Positions 1 to 12,619 of a DNA stretch of 64,000 nt are shown in pieces (positions within the stretch are counted from its first letter, which is position 1; the number at the start of each line of letters is the position of its first letter). The notes beneath the pieces are model-generated. The model worked only from the letters and a program-made list of their open reading frames with translations. It searched no databases and was not told the DNA's origin. This DNA comes from Hetaerina americana (lineage: Eukaryota; Arthropoda; Insecta; Odonata; Calopterygidae): positions 20,237,481 through 20,301,480 of the forward strand of contig JAKTNV010000011.1 of assembly GCA_022747635.1 (NCBI GenBank), read 5' to 3'. The position numbers and the translations under genes were made by a program.

Positions 1-1440
1 ATTTTATCGACGATTAACTTCTCCCCGGCTTCGCGGCGATAATTACACGGTCGCGTTCACCCCACGTGCCGGAAGTTTTAAGGCCATACGTTTATTGTGC
101 CCATAACTCGTGTGATCTAGATGTGTCGTTTCTAGCGCAATATTTTTTTGTAATTTCTCAGCAGTGTTAAACCCTGTACGTCGCTAACCATTGTGTACAT
201 TCCCTCTTACTTTCATTAAACAAATTTTATACATACATACAGGTATATACCGTCACTGATAGAATAGTTTCGTTCTTCCTTAGGACGATATAGAGTTACA
301 ACAAGATCAAAGTACTCAATTATTTGATTTTTAAAACAAAATTTATTCTTTAAATTGCAGTTATTCATTATTTCACTGTTTATATGGGCATGAATATTTA
401 TATTTTTGTTAGGCATTAATCCGAAAACAGCACGGTTCGTCGTTTATTAGCATATAAACAGCATATATGTTAATAATTTGTTGTATATGTATATAAGAAT
501 AGACACACAAACAATATGTTTATTGTGCGTACGTCTGTGTATGTATATGAGCAAATTGATCAATATATTTGAGTATATTCATATGTATCATTGGGTGTCA
601 TACCAACATCGCATGCCCCTGAGGCGGTATGCGAGATATTATACTTTTGACCTTAATTTCATTCAGTATCTCAATACAAAAACAGTTACTCCGGGGATTG
701 TTACCACTTTCCGCTGCTTGAATTAATGAGAGGCAAAAAATAACTAAAATAATTTTATTTCCCAAATCGTACCCCGGCTTTCGGTGAACTAAATCGAGTA
801 CTTTAAAAGATCACTGTATCTGGATTTGTGAAAGGGACTTCTAGTGGTTTTTCTCAGTAGAGGATAATTTCATTAAGAAATCGAAATAATTTGCAATACC
901 GTTGACACGTAATTATTGAATCACCTGGTAGGGATAAGTTGGGAGTGCACCGCGTCGTTTTTGAGTTTTTCAAGACCGTAATGCATATACACGTATGTCG
1001 ATCCTACTTTCTATGCATGAAAATCGTGTCATGCAGTGCACATTTCCAGTCGGGAACCCTTATTAAGTCCTGACACGCTCCGAGTTAGTACCTATGCTCG
1101 TGTGTGCGGATTAGGAATTGGACCTCATTGGCAATAATGCACTTCCATAAATCTCATTGAATGGTCGCTAAATTTATTGATTAACCATCGCCATTAATGT
1201 ATTTTATCATTTTCTGGGTCGAATCGAAATTAGTGTTCTGGGGTGTACAGAACATTAAACCTCTTCAGGAAATCTAAAGTCTGGGTTTTCCTGTATATTT
1301 TGCTTCGGGAAGCTTTTTATATTGGGAACTCAAGTATTAAGATCCACATCCCGGAAAACCTTGAATACCCAGGACAACTCTTCGAAAGTCTATAAGAAAT
1401 ACGTCCTCAGGAGTTGCTCTAGAGATAAATGGGAAAAAGT
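1..1440. other. Unassigned non-coding sequence
   Basis: No gene, tRNA or clear transposon is visible. The first 130 bases or so are GC-balanced, free of simple repeats and unlike the AT-rich sequence that follows. They could be the edge of a conserved non-coding element, but this is an impression from composition only. Short open frames here look like chance. Confidence 0.4.
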
Positions 1441-1449
1441 AGTTGGAAG

Positions 1450-2085
1450 ATTGAAAAAAAATACATTTGGTAGGGAAGATCTTACATCGATTAAAGGGGT
1501 TCGATAGCAAGGACCTTGAATGATGATGTAGAGAAAAGAAGCTGATAATTGTGAATTGAAGAGCAGTTGTGTGTGTGACTCGGAAACTTGTTCGTCGAGG
1601 CCGTGGAATAAGTTTCAGTTGAAGGTTTGTGAAAATGAGTGTGTGGAGAAGAGTTGGAACGGTTAAATTATCTGAAAGTAAACGAAATGGAGAAGTAATA
1701 GCCATTATAGGAGAGGTGAGAGCTTTCTTGGGAGAAATCCGAAGGAGGCAGAAGAAATGGTTGCGGATGTCAATGTCATTCTGAAGATTTTGCTGTTGAC
1801 GGTTAAATACTTGGCCAATGAGGCAGAATAGAATAAGATAGTGGGCATGTTGGACGAAATGAAAGAAGACAGGAAGTGTGTGGAGTTTGGGTTTGTCATA
1901 GTACAGGGTGCGGTGGCATAAGTTCCTTTTTTAAAGCGTTTTGCGTTTGAAAAGGGGAAATTATGCTGCCGCACCATGTATGTAGTGTAACTAATTGTTG
2001 TGTTATGCAAGGCTTAGAAATGTAGCGGTGGTTACACTGTATGTCCATCTATAAGCTATCCGAACGGTAGACTATGATCAGCACG
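1450..2085 (+). pseudogene. Decayed LINE 3' end (RT C-terminal and tail region)
   Basis: Conceptual translation in shifting frames gives the C-terminal signature of insect non-LTR retrotransposons: a degenerate SETW-like segment near 1577-1600, a VWRRVG stretch near 1640, and LGEIRRRQKKWL at about 1728-1763, followed by MLDEMKEDRK-like residues near 1850. It ends near 2040-2075 with the terminal motif shared by other LINE tails in this window (GTCCATC...AAGCTATCC...CGGTAGA). Multiple frameshifts and stops show it is long dead. It is 5'-truncated, as usual for LINE insertions. The family call rests on motif recognition by eye. Confidence 0.7.
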
Positions 2086-2214
2086 GAGTGTGTGTCTACG
2101 TTTCAGTATCATCATCGTCTGTGAGTAGTATCCAGTTCCTTGGACAAAAAATATCCATGCTTGTGGCTTGTGGACGAAACGCGCTATTTTGAAAGTGCCA
2201 CGTATCCGCGATTT

Positions 2215-2226
2215 TATATATATATA

Positions 2227-2288
<62 letters not shown>
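2215..2288. repeat. (TA)n microsatellite
   Basis: About 74 bases of nearly pure TA dinucleotide repeat, with one phase slip near 2228-2232. Confidence 0.97.
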
Positions 2289-2290
<2 letters not shown>

Positions 2291-2584
2291 CAACATTTTA
2301 CCAAATAATTATATCATTACCCGATTGAGATGGAATAACGTAAAACAGTCAATCGGCAGTCAATTTATAACTTTTTGTGTCATAAATTTAACGCCTAGGT
2401 TTTTTCTGATACTATCTGGAAAGGCATTCGTCGTCATTTTGCATTACAGTCTTGAATTGGATGAGAACTGTATATTTTGCCATATACCCAGTTTCCCCAA
2501 TCCTTGTAGGTATTATTTGTGTGTAAATTTTTTTGTGTTTAACCCCGGTACAATGGGCTACCGTTTCACGTATTTTGTCTTTCT

Positions 2585-2690
2585 CTCCAATATTTCCTTT
2601 CGCCTACTACCTCTTCGCTACTCTCGCTTCGCTACTTCGCTACTCTACCGCTCTTACTACCTTACTACCTATCGCTACAGTTTTTCTAAG
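2585..2690 (+). repeat. CTACT/TTCGCTAC-rich imperfect short repeat
   Basis: Words such as TTCGCTACTC, TTCGCTAC and CTACTACC recur with irregular spacing over about 100 bases. This looks like a decayed minisatellite rather than coding sequence, although it leaves frames open by avoiding purines. Confidence 0.6.
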
Positions 2691-4049
2691 AGATTCTGTC
2701 AAATGCACGAATGTACACTTCTCCGTGAGAGGTTTAAATAAGTCACAGAATATATCTCAGCCTCCGTATTCGTTTAACGCCTAAAACTCTCAATTTTAAC
2801 TTGCCAAATCCAATAAATAGTCAATGTCCATTGTAACAACGGCAGGTCCGGACTAAGGAGACTAAATTAGAGAAATGGTACCGTCTTACCAAAATATATT
2901 AAGATTTGTTTTTCCCTCTTCCTGAAATTGCTTCCACAATGAATGAGAGAAACACCAGTATAAATACTTCTTCAATTCTTATTTAAATTTATTTCCCGTA
3001 TAACGCACGCCATTTCTACCGGGCTCGAGGACGGCCTTAACCAGCGCCGCTATCTGGAGGGGTGATCTCGCCCGGATTAGGGAAACCGTTTCCTCCTCGC
3101 TGAATCTTACAAGCGGAGGCCAGAAGGAAAAGATTTTGCGGGAGGCGTTTCCCGTAGACGGAAATATTCCGGATATCCACTTACCCTGTGGTCTGTTTAC
3201 ATAACCGTCGAGAACACGCCTCTTTTTTTTATTTGAGAAAAAGATTAAAATATGGCTTTAGGAAAGCGCAATTGCGTGTGCACGTTAATGATAGGTGTGA
3301 AAGACTGCATAAAAATATTTCTGAAACTTAATCTGAAATTTATTTACCCTTGCAAGAACGTGTGGAAGGGGGTGTTAGGTCACCAGCCATCAGAGTAATA
3401 TCGGGTTTTGGATATTATTTAATTCTCCGAATCTTCAAATTTACGCACTTGCTGTTTCATCCTCTGTAGATGACTGATTTTTTGGGGGGATAAGGGATAT
3501 ATTTTGTATCGTCCTGTCCTGCAGACATTTCTCCTAACTTAATGTCATGATCCCGCAAACCAGTACGATGTGGTACTAACATTATTTTCTGTTAGCGTAA
3601 AGCACTTGATATTATATTTATCTAGTAACTTAAACCTTGCTTATCATATTTATATATAATCTAGCATTTTTAATAGTATCTACCTTCTTGCCAAAGATTC
3701 CAGTAATAACGTCACAATTTCATTTTGTTCACAACGTTTTTTCACGAAAAAAAGAAGTTTTTTCCTGTATAGTATGACTGAAAACCTTAAATGCGCGTAA
3801 GAATTCTAAGTAATTGCGTATTTTCCCTCGCATGCATAAAAACTCTTGAGCAGTAAATGATGACCTTTTTGGTTTTTTAGGACTTGACTATAGTGTGCAC
3901 ATTTTTTCCATCCCTCATCTACCCAAAATTGATTTCGCTTTCTTAAATTCCATGGTCAGCCAGCCACGTAAGAGCTGACACCTACTGGTACCTCAAATTA
4001 CAGAGGAGAATGATTACTTGTGAATGTCAAATACTTGTATGTAAGGGTC
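2691..4049. other. Unassigned sequence
   Basis: No gene or complete element is seen apart from the short dispersed repeat listed separately at 3345-3415. A GC-richer stretch at 3020-3200 has no recognisable motif. Confidence 0.4.
3345..3415 (+). repeat. Dispersed repeat with GTGTGG...GGGGGTG core
   Basis: Contains ACGTGTGGAAGGGGGTG followed by TAGGTCACCAGCC. Closely related words occur at 17285-17335 (+), 21440-21475 (+), 62140-62195 (+) and in reverse complement at 6745-6785. The full element is not delimited here. Confidence 0.55.
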
Positions 4050-4344
4050 AGGGACGTGGTAGTCCTGGGATAGAGAATTGAACTGCCCAAGGACTTCCAA
4101 TTGGGGGGTCCTGGTTCGATTCCCTGGCACGCCTTTGAACACCCTCAGGTTCACCCAAGATGTGTGATTTTTTGGTTAACAGAACTTCTTTGGAAACCAT
4201 AGGAGGCACAGGAAAAGGAACTTGGTCCCCCTTATTACCCTATTGATGAATGTATTCCACACGATGTTGGGCTTAGTATTGGATGAACTCTATCATTACC
4301 TATCATCCCGACCTTTGGTATGACAACTGTGTGTATGGTTTTTT
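4050..4344 (+). mobile_element. SINE-A (tRNA-derived), full-length but old
   Basis: The tRNA-like head contains a degenerate A box and a B box (GGTTCGATTCCCTGG near 4110). The body and 3' end match the family seen at 25300, 44171 and 51820: GTGTGATTTTT, GGAAACCATAGG, GGAACTTGGTCCCCCTTA, and the terminal block around 4275-4344 ending in TGTGTATGGTTTTTT. Pol III transcription is inferred from the boxes. The copy is more diverged than the one at 25.3 kb, so it is probably an older insertion. Confidence 0.75.
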
Positions 4345-4549
4345 CTGAGAAAATTTTAAGTGGAAAACCGAGATATGCCTATGTTTTCAGTTTAGATGCT
4401 GTTTCCGATTACCTGAAGAGTCTGTATGATAATTCACGAAGATGTCGCGAAATATTCCGAGTCGTATAGTATCAAATGGATTAGATTCATAAAAAAAGTC
4501 CCTCTTAGGATGCAGTGTGTCCACGTAATACTGAAACCGATGGTTGTTC

Positions 4550-5450
4550 TGATAAGTATATTCTTCAGTCCGTCTACGTTACCTGGACTTGAATCCGGAA
4601 GCTCCCGGTCTGTATTCGTACGCTCTGTTCGCTGGTCTATCAACTCCCTGAAAAAATCTCTACAACCTCCCAGCACGGTTTGGTCAACGCGACAGCCTAA
4701 TGAATTGTCGGGTCTGAGATAGAAATTGCGATCCGTACGCGGAAATGTAGACGGAAGTCAAAAGAGATCCCAACCGAGGAGCCACGGCCACGAATCGCGG
4801 AATGAAAAACGCCACCCTTCCGCCGCGGCAAAGAGTGCTTTAACCAGGAGACAAAGGAGCGTGCAACTCCGCTATGGTACTCAGGCTTGCGTATTTAGGT
4901 GCGTCTGTGTGTGTGTGCGTGCGCGCGCGCGTGTGTGTGGGATTCCCTTATCTCCAGCCACACGCGTCCGTTGTCATTCTCCGCAGAGCCCCACCTCTTG
5001 ACCCTCTCTTCCCCCTCACGGCAGTATGCCTTTCCATCTCCCCCCATTCCGCCCCTCCCTCTAACTTGCCGGTACCCTATCAACCCTTATTGCGGCCCGC
5101 ACCCTCCGCAAGTCATGTGTCATCCCGCGCAACCACTTTATCCGCCGGACATCCTCGAGCTACCGCTCCCTACCGAGTCGAGTCGTGTGCTGTGGGGGGA
5201 GAGGAGGGAGGAGGAGGACCCCTTCTATCTAAGTTGCCTTCCCCCCCTCCCGGGTCCACAGTCTGCGAAATCCGTGCTGCGAGAGAGGCAATTGCCCATT
5301 CCCGTAGGAGTGCACGTCGTAGGGGAAGGTGCTCCACGCCGTCCCGCCCGGTGACCGGGGCAGTTTTCCGGTCGCAGCATCGGTCGTGTAGAGATGAGTG
5401 GAGGTCGGCGCATCACCTACGACTACTGTGAATGACTCTCCCTCTCATTG
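4550..5450. other. GC-rich island with pyrimidine tract
   Basis: GC-rich and CpG-rich relative to flanks. It contains a pyrimidine-rich + strand around 4985-5060 and purine-rich GGAGAGGAGGGAGG words near 5200. Several overlapping frames stay open, but only because of composition: no domain, splice-consistent exon or repeated codon pattern could be recognised. It could be a promoter or CpG island. Confidence 0.4.
4903..4939. repeat. (TG)n/(CG)n microsatellite
   Basis: Alternating purine-pyrimidine run TGTGTGTG-CGTGCGCGCGCG-TGTGTGTG, a sequence type that can adopt Z-DNA. Confidence 0.9.
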
Positions 5451-5599
5451 TCCCTTTAGAACTTACCCTACGTTTATTGTTACTGTAATTTCCAAAAGGT
5501 TCCCCGGACATTATAGGACATTGTTCCGCGGATTAAAACCAGTGTGGCACACGGATAACCTGTGCGTGTTATTAAACGGTTCTAGAATCACAAGAATAG

Positions 5600-6150
5600 C
5601 CCAACTGGACGAAGGACGTCATGAGAAGAATAGCGTCAAATAAACGGGCTTTAACAAAAGGGAGGGAGTTGATGCCTGGGACTTGGAGAAAAGACATGAA
5701 GAAAAACAAGTGAAAACTTTGATGTGGATATCGTTGATCTTTATGGCACTGAGACAAAAGGATAATCGACATTTCCGAGTCTTAGGGATATCTTTAGTAG
5801 AAGAGAAAAGTTTAAAGGCCGGATGGAAAAATATTAGAAGTATCTGGCTTTCGCAGAGGAACGGAGAAGGTTTTGGAGAGAAATGCAACGAGTGCTGGTG
5901 AAGTAAATGAAATTAATATAAATTTGCATTGGAATGTTGGAGACTGAAATATAGGAGAGAATGTTGAGTTTAGAGCGAGTTTAAGGGCGGAAAATTTAAA
6001 TCATATTGGATGGGCTTAAGGAAGAAAGAGAGTAGGTGGAGTTGAAAAATGTTTTAATAACAAGTTTGGTTTGTGAGTATCCTGTGGCCTATTGGGTGGG
6101 GTTCGTAGTAGTTCTTATTACCCGAGTCCATTAAGAACCAACTGTACGTT
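5600..6150 (+). pseudogene. Decayed LINE 3' end
   Basis: Translation around 5617-5760 gives DVMRRIASNKRALTKGRELM and then MKKNK...KTLMW, matching the RT thumb-region block (RRIALAKEAFTKRRELM...KKRLVKTLIWSV) of the LINE at 38.4 kb. Further on, LSQRNGEGF and an IGWA.G-like stretch follow in broken frames. It closes with the terminal motif near 6115-6145 (GAGTCCATTAAGAACCAACTG). Dead copy with frameshifts. Confidence 0.75.
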
Positions 6151-8080
6151 ATACTTATATTAATAAATAACTGCCTGCATTATTCAACCCCGATGACTTC
6201 TTTGATAAATGACGGACAGATAACCGCGGGATGCTAACTATAATTAAGATCATCAATTTTCTTTTATTGCCGTTAAATCCACGCGCTCAGAGTAGGGTGG
6301 GGCTGTTGTTCCTTCGTTTGTACGATCAGTAATTTCCCCCTAGGTTTTTTATGCGATTTTTCAGGGTCATCCCCTGGATTGATATTCGCCACCCTCCGAT
6401 CAAAACGCGAACGCTACTCACTCCTCTTCCGTTCCTCCATTCTAAAGGTTATTTGACAGGTGTTAAAATTTATTATATCATGCTTTGCATGGTATGCAAA
6501 TTGCTTTGCTTTTTTTTCTGCCGAAGATGCAGGATTGGTACGGCAGTAATGACATATTAATAGGATCTCCTCACCGAAATATTGCATCCAATCGTATTTG
6601 TTTGCCCTTGTTACTCTTATGAGTAGAGAAGTACTTCACGGTTTGATGGCATAGTGCCTGCACCTCTGTTTTTTTCATATATATTATTTGAATGACTTTG
6701 CATATTTATTGGTATTATTAATTAGGACACAATTTTTGATGTTGCTAGCCTGGTGTTGAATCACCCCCTGCCGCACATCCTAGCGTTGGCTTTCAGGATA
6801 CCATGTAAAACAAACGTCCTGATGGTTGATGGCCTTGATATCCCTCTCCTCAAGTAATTTCATATGAATTTGTTACACCTCTGGCTGATAGGTCCAATTC
6901 GAGAAGGTAATCTACTTGCAGGGTGGTCGAGTGCAAAATCGTGCGAAAACTTGCTAGGATTATTATCATAAAATGTTGATGATAATGATGACGTAGAGGG
7001 TATTACTACCTCAAATGGAAGTAAAATAGTTTCAACTTTAATCGAATACTACGCTGCTTATATGTACACGTGATGGTCAAATTATGCACCCAAATTTTAA
7101 TGGGATTCTCTTTTCGTCCACTCCTGCGTCGGAATATCAGTCATCACGTTCACTTCTGTTTTGTACAGTCCACCTGTTTTCGCTTCCCTCCACCATTAAA
7201 TACTTGAGTTACTCATTTGGAAAGTTTTTTTTCATATAGTGTGTCGAAATAGGGGAAGTGTCAGTAGGTTTTCAATGAGTTGAGTTAAGGAAGCTTCGGA
7301 GTCACTCGATCGGGCGGACGAAGGAAAAGGCTTGATGGCCTTGCCTTCAGCGGCCGTTGGGTTTTGCCTGCCTTTGAACCGGATTGCTTCCTTCTACAAA
7401 CGCTGCAGTCTGCTTCCCTCGGCAATTAATTCTCCCTTCTGCTTGAGATATCTGTATCTAAGTAGTATTTCGATTGATATGTCGTTTCTCCGGTTTCGCT
7501 GTTGAGTTTATGAAATTCACTGCCGTTAGCTTTGGGATTTAGATACGTCATTTCCTGTGGCTGTTTTTATAGATTGAGTGTATCTCAATTGATACGGAGA
7601 GTTAGTAATGTCACAGGAGAATATCTGACTCCGTGTTGCGAATGTACAATCTCAAATGTACACCTTTTAAAAAATATTTTTAGTTAATTTCGCCGTATTT
7701 TTTAAAAATTAATCCTTGGATTCTACTTTCATCAAAGGTCTTAGTGTGGCTGTCAGATATACTATATGCGAGTAAAGCATTCACGTATGTACATGAATAG
7801 CATTCCCTTTCAGTGTTACGTCTACGTTGAGTTTTGAGGAGTCAAAATGTTATTTATTTTGTTGCAAACTAATTCGATCAACATACTTATGTTTGTGATA
7901 TCAAAATCTCAATAAAAAGTCAGTTTACTGCTTTCGGTAAGTAAAGATACGAAATCGTGGATTGTGGCACCCGACTAATGATGCATAAGTTCCACAAGGT
8001 AATTTTACTGTAAAAAGTTTATTTTTCCTGAAGAGAGCTCTGATGAACGGTAAAGATTCAATTGAAGTATCATTGCGGTC
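6151..8080. other. Unassigned AT-rich sequence
   Basis: No gene recognised. It contains a reverse-complement copy of the GTGTGGCAGGGGGTG dispersed repeat at 6745-6785 (ATCACCCCCTGCCGCACATCC) and a GC-richer block at 7295-7400 with no recognisable motif. Confidence 0.4.
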
Positions 8081-8343
8081 AAAAAAACCGTCGTCATCAA
8101 CCGAAAGTCGGTTTGATAGGTCAAGCTAAAGTTTACCCAATATTAGCCCAACGGCGTGTGAAATTCACCCATTAGGGTGACAGGGCCGGTTCCTTTCCCT
8201 GTGCCGGCTATGGTTTCAGAGGAAGTTCTGGGATCCGCAAAATAGCACAGCTTTGGTGAAGCTGAGGTTGTCTAGGGGTGTCCGTGGAAATCGAATCTTG
8301 ACCTTCCAGTCGGTAGTCCAAAACTCTACCCACTGGACTACCA
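8081..8343 (-). mobile_element. SINE-A copy, diverged
   Basis: On the minus strand it runs from a tRNA-like head (TAGTCCAGTGGGTAGAG, reverse of 8320-8341) through a degenerate B box near 8285-8300 to the family 3' block (reverse of 8098-8130, with GGTTGATGACG). Body words CCGGTTCCTTTCCCTGTGCC and GTGTGAAATTCACC are shared with the copy at 25.3 kb. Eroded, no clear target-site duplication. Confidence 0.75.
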
Positions 8344-9190
8344 TTTCCCCAATTTCCATTAATTGCGCTTAAAATATTTTCGGGTTATTGTGCATAACAC
8401 CGAGACATTCCTATTTATTTTTAATGTTTTTTGATTTTGATTTATTTTGTGATTTTTTTAACTTTACTTTATAAGGGAAAATGTTTTGGGAACCAATGGC
8501 TACCGATTGAGGAAAACGAACGAGAACATGATCAGGTGAGAACAAGTGGTTCAAGGGCGGCGGATTTCAACTCATGGCTCACTTATGCAATATTGCAAAA
8601 TGCGCTTGAGATTATCCTTTTCAGCACGTTCCGTTGACGTCTTCAGTCACTCACTCCATGTTTATTTCATTTGCCACAGTCCCCGTTGCCATAAAACTCT
8701 TCATTTTTGGTTTCGGAAGATATTCATTCGCAAATCAGTGTTATCAGCAATTACATCTCTTTTTTTTTTCTTTTTAATATGTACACACACACACACAAAC
8801 ATTCTCTGAAACCTTCTTCAGTTCGGCCTTTCAGTGCGAGGAATTGTATGCATGTGTATATATATACATATTTATTATATATATAATTATACATACACGT
8901 ATGTATATGTAATCATAACATGCTTGGGTGTTAAATGAAAGCCTGTTAATATGCACATGGCACTTCAGAGTGAGGAAGAAATTACGTAGAAAGGTTAGAG
9001 CGATGGTATAGATACAAATACGTAAATTTATATGCATAACTAAATAATAAGAAATCATTACATTCTTCAATAAAACTACTCAACATTCAGTCTTTTTCAA
9101 TCCTACAGTCACGTACTTCATACTTTTTACTTGGGAAACACTGGTCGATGTAAAGGTGTTCTAGTGAGTAAAGCTATTTTGTGCGATCTG
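8344..9190. other. Unassigned AT-rich sequence
   Basis: Contains short (TA) and (CA) repeats at 8780-8797 and 8857-8890. No gene seen. Confidence 0.4.
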
Positions 9191-10200
9191 ACTCATTTAA
9201 GCGCCGGAGAAAAAACACTCCGTGTCCCTTTTATCGCGTGAGGTTGCATGGAAAAAATAAATCGACTCTTTTTTTTTATTATCCCATCCCCTTTTGTTTC
9301 CCGCGATGCGCTCGATGCTAGACGTCTCCAGAAATTCATCTCGCCTTGCGAAACGCTGATGCACGACCGTTCGCTCGCATTAATTGCGTCTACAGTGACT
9401 CGAACGCCGGGGTGATTCGCGTCGAGTAATAAGTAATTCGAATCGTAATGCGGACGGGGGTAGTTCGCAGAGGGATGAGGGGGGGGGGGGTCGCGGACAA
9501 TGAAAATGCGCATTTATTCAATTGCCGAGTTCGCAGTCCATAACCAGCTGAGGAGTCACCATTCCTCCTGGCAACTCGAGTCAGTCAGTCAGTCATTCCC
9601 TAAATGGAGAAAAAATTCTCAAATCGACGAGGAGGAGAGTGATCGAATCACTTTTACCTTACCCCCCCTCTCCTCCCCCCACCCTAGCGAATGCCTGCCT
9701 CTGCGGGGAAGATTCCTTCGCGCTCTCATCTACTCAAGAATGGCAAGGAGATGGTGCCCGTAGGATGGATAGGATTTTTTCCTCTATAGACATGCGGCCG
9801 TGAGGGTAAGTTCTGTGGAAAGGGGAATAGTGAATCGAGGAAGATGAATAGGAGGAGGGAAGAAAAAAGACGACGCTATTTTTTCCTTGGCATATCTCTT
9901 TAACAACCACGCTCCTAAGGCATTACGAAGACAAAAGCTCCGTGACCATGATTGAAGTCCCAAGGGGTCTGAAACGCAAGGACGGTGACTCGGAGCGACG
10001 AGAATCACCCGGTCATCCTCCCATTTCCTCCGCCCGCAACTACGTACTATTAACCGCGCCGCAGTCGGCGATTGTTTTATGTCGCCGCGTTTAATTTCGT
10101 TCGTCGGCCGCGGTGACGATTGTCGGGATTCTTTTGTTCGAAACGATGACTTCGGCAGGATCACAAAAGCAGAGCAAAACTTCTCCTTCCAGAAGCGTGG
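9190..10200. other. GC-rich island
   Basis: CpG-rich, non-repetitive sequence with a G-run of about 13 at 9479-9490, a (CAGT)n word at 9580-9597 and a pyrimidine tract at 9660-9690. The stretch 10050-10150 is rich in CpG and TAAT-type words and has the look of conserved regulatory DNA. No coding exon could be supported. Confidence 0.35.
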
Positions 10201-10479
10201 TTAAATTACTACTAATGCAATTGCAGTAGGTGAGGCGATGCGCAGAGCTTGTAGATTCCTTTCGCATGTGTATTCTAAGTTGTTCGATTAGCCAGAAAAG
10301 AGGAAAAGATTGTTGCCTGATTCATTTCATTCAAGGCATTCTACCTGTATAAATGTAGGTTTTGGACGCTCAATGACAACTGTTGTTATTTTGTATTTAT
10401 CTCGAAGGCTTCCTTTTGTTTGCCCCGGATTATTCACATTTTCCTTTCTTCGTAACTACTGTCTTCCTTCAAGCCGTCC

Positions 10480-10790
10480 TAAAAACTAATTCTTTTCCTG
10501 CCTCTACCTCGCTTTTCCGATATTCTACCTTTCTATTGCGATTCCTCTGTCGCTCAATATTTCCGCCCTCTCAATATATCCTCCACCCCCTTTCTCTGCC
10601 ATTTTCGGATTCCCCCCACCACTTCCTCTCTTCGCCCTCCAAATGTTTTAAAATCTCAGCATATCACATCCTCACCGCTCAACCTCGTTTCCCCATTCTT
10701 CTTCGCCACGCCCATATCTCGGGACCGTCCAAATTGTTTTGGCAACCGCAGCATTTAAGTTTTTTTTAAAACTATAATTGGTTAGTCAGT
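10480..10790 (-). pseudogene. Possible decayed LINE tail
   Basis: The + strand frame contains FPILLRHAHISGPS, resembling FSILLHTHISKPS encoded antisense to the LINE copy at 45.6 kb. This suggests a minus-strand LINE C-terminal fragment. Weak; composition alone could produce it. Confidence 0.35.
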
Positions 10791-11009
10791 CCTCAAACAA
10801 TCGCATCTCACCTTACTGAATTATCAGAAATACATAACGGTTCTTTGGCAGCAAATAACCAAGAAACGCCTCAATTTTCAAACTGACAAACGTAGCACAA
10901 GTGCTGATTGGCCCTCAACGAGACCACTTCGAAAATGTTTAGGCTTAATAAGCGCTGACATCCCCCCGCGCTGATATCTGTCACAAGTAAAGATAAAAAG
11001 GAAAGTGAA

Positions 11010-11500
11010 AACTGTCATATGGTGTGTGGGTTTTTATGGCTCGGAAACGTGGTCGTTGAGGAAAGGTGAATTAACGTCCGTTGGAGGTATTTTAGTTGTG
11101 TTTGTGGAATAGAATAGAATATTAATTTGACCGGAAAGAAAACAACTTTCAAGGCATGGTAGGGAATGAGAGAAGGTTTTCAGGAGCAATTCGAAGAAGT
11201 AAGGGCAAGTGAATGCAAGGAGATATTGTGAGAAGAAATGAGATGCTGAAGGTGGTAAATGCAAATGAAGAAGACTCGTAGAGGAAAGACATAGGGCAAA
11301 CGACTTAGAGGTAGGAAAACAATAGGCATTTTGTGTGACAATGGAAAGGTTGATGGTAGTTAGTGCTAAAGAACGAGAATTTTAATATGTTGTGTAGGAA
11401 TTAACGATATTTTGTGCCCGAAGTTTTGCCTTAGGAGGGCGGTAATGAATGGTGCCCTGGTCAATCAAAAGCCAACCTTAACCGGATACAATACTGCTAA
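11010..11500 (+). pseudogene. Decayed LINE 3' end
   Basis: Frames give GSETWSLRKGE (11037-11070), then FQEQFEEVR near 11180, RRNEMLKVV near 11235-11260 and RGRKTIGIL near 11310. These are the successive landmarks of the LINE C-terminal tail. It ends with AAAAGCCAACCTTAACCGG near 11467-11486, a variant of the shared terminal motif. Frames are broken throughout. Confidence 0.75.
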
Positions 11501-12619
11501 TAATAACAGTATTCCTCCAAGATAACGTGGGAAGGCGTGCATATTTTTTATGAAACGAAAATTTAGCTTTAGCGTTTAATTGATTATCTTTTAAGGGAAG
11601 AGTACCACTTGAATTTTTACTGTTTTTGATACTGAAGATATCATTATGATCGTTCATGAAAGCATACTTTAAACATGCTCTTTTTAAGGAATTATTGTGA
11701 AAACAGTAAACGTGGAAAGGGATTTCAGTGTAACTCTCATTAGATAAAAATTCTCTTTCTTGATACTTCAATGGCATTTTCAGAATATTACTAGGGTTTT
11801 TTCATTCGGAGAACCATCCTTAAAATAACATTGGGAGTTGAATTTAACTGGACGTCAATGGCTAACACTCTGTCGCCATCGAGATTGTACTTTTTTGTAT
11901 TTCAGCGAGAATTTATCTCTCTCTCTGTCTATCGTGTCTCTCACTTTATCCGTAGGCTGGTGATGCACTTCGAGTGCCGATGATGAAACCTGAAGTTAGT
12001 GATTCATCCATCCCCCAAGGGTGTCGGAAAAAAATGGCTATTGTCTTCCATGCGTAAAAGCAATACGATGCCTGATTTTTTATTTCGAACACAACCGGGT
12101 TCACTGGTAAATTCACTCATTATTGATTTCTTCCAGACAAAAACATCTACGAAAGTGAATTTACTGAGAAAATATATTTGGATCGTAATGCTACATATTA
12201 GGGCATTAACATCCATTTGTGCGATTCGGAATTTTCATTCGTCTGCTGTGTTTATTTTTATTTTCACTTGATTATTTTCCATAGGCAACAGGCCAAAGGA
12301 ATTTTGGAGCCTTAAGCGAAAGGATTTCTCGTCTGTAACCTACTTTTTCAGGTTGAAATGAAGTGAAAAAAATATCAGTCTTTCGTTTCGTCCCGTACAT
12401 TACTAATCGGAGTGCAATTCAATAGATTTTTTATTTGGAAGGAAGTAATTTCTTAGTAAAGTAAATGGATGATGCGGTGATGGCGTGGCTGAAGAATTTA
12501 GGATTTGCGTCGACGGAATTAAATGAAAGATATTTTAAGAGTTCTTTGCTGAATAATTTAAGATTAAATGCTTTGCAAGAAAAGAAATTTAGAAATTGAT
12601 AACAGGTGGGGAAAAAAAG
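11501..12619. other. Unassigned sequence
   Basis: No gene or element recognised; includes a short CTCTCTCTGTC-type run at 11918-11945. Confidence 0.4.

Noticed and set aside
413..432. TCCGAAAACAGCAC match to the SINE-C 3' end
   Set aside because: Only about 14 bases with no flanking similarity; could be chance.
4874..5431. Overlapping long frames in the 5-kb GC-rich island
   Set aside because: Three frames are open at once because of low AT content; no domain or consistent codon pattern.
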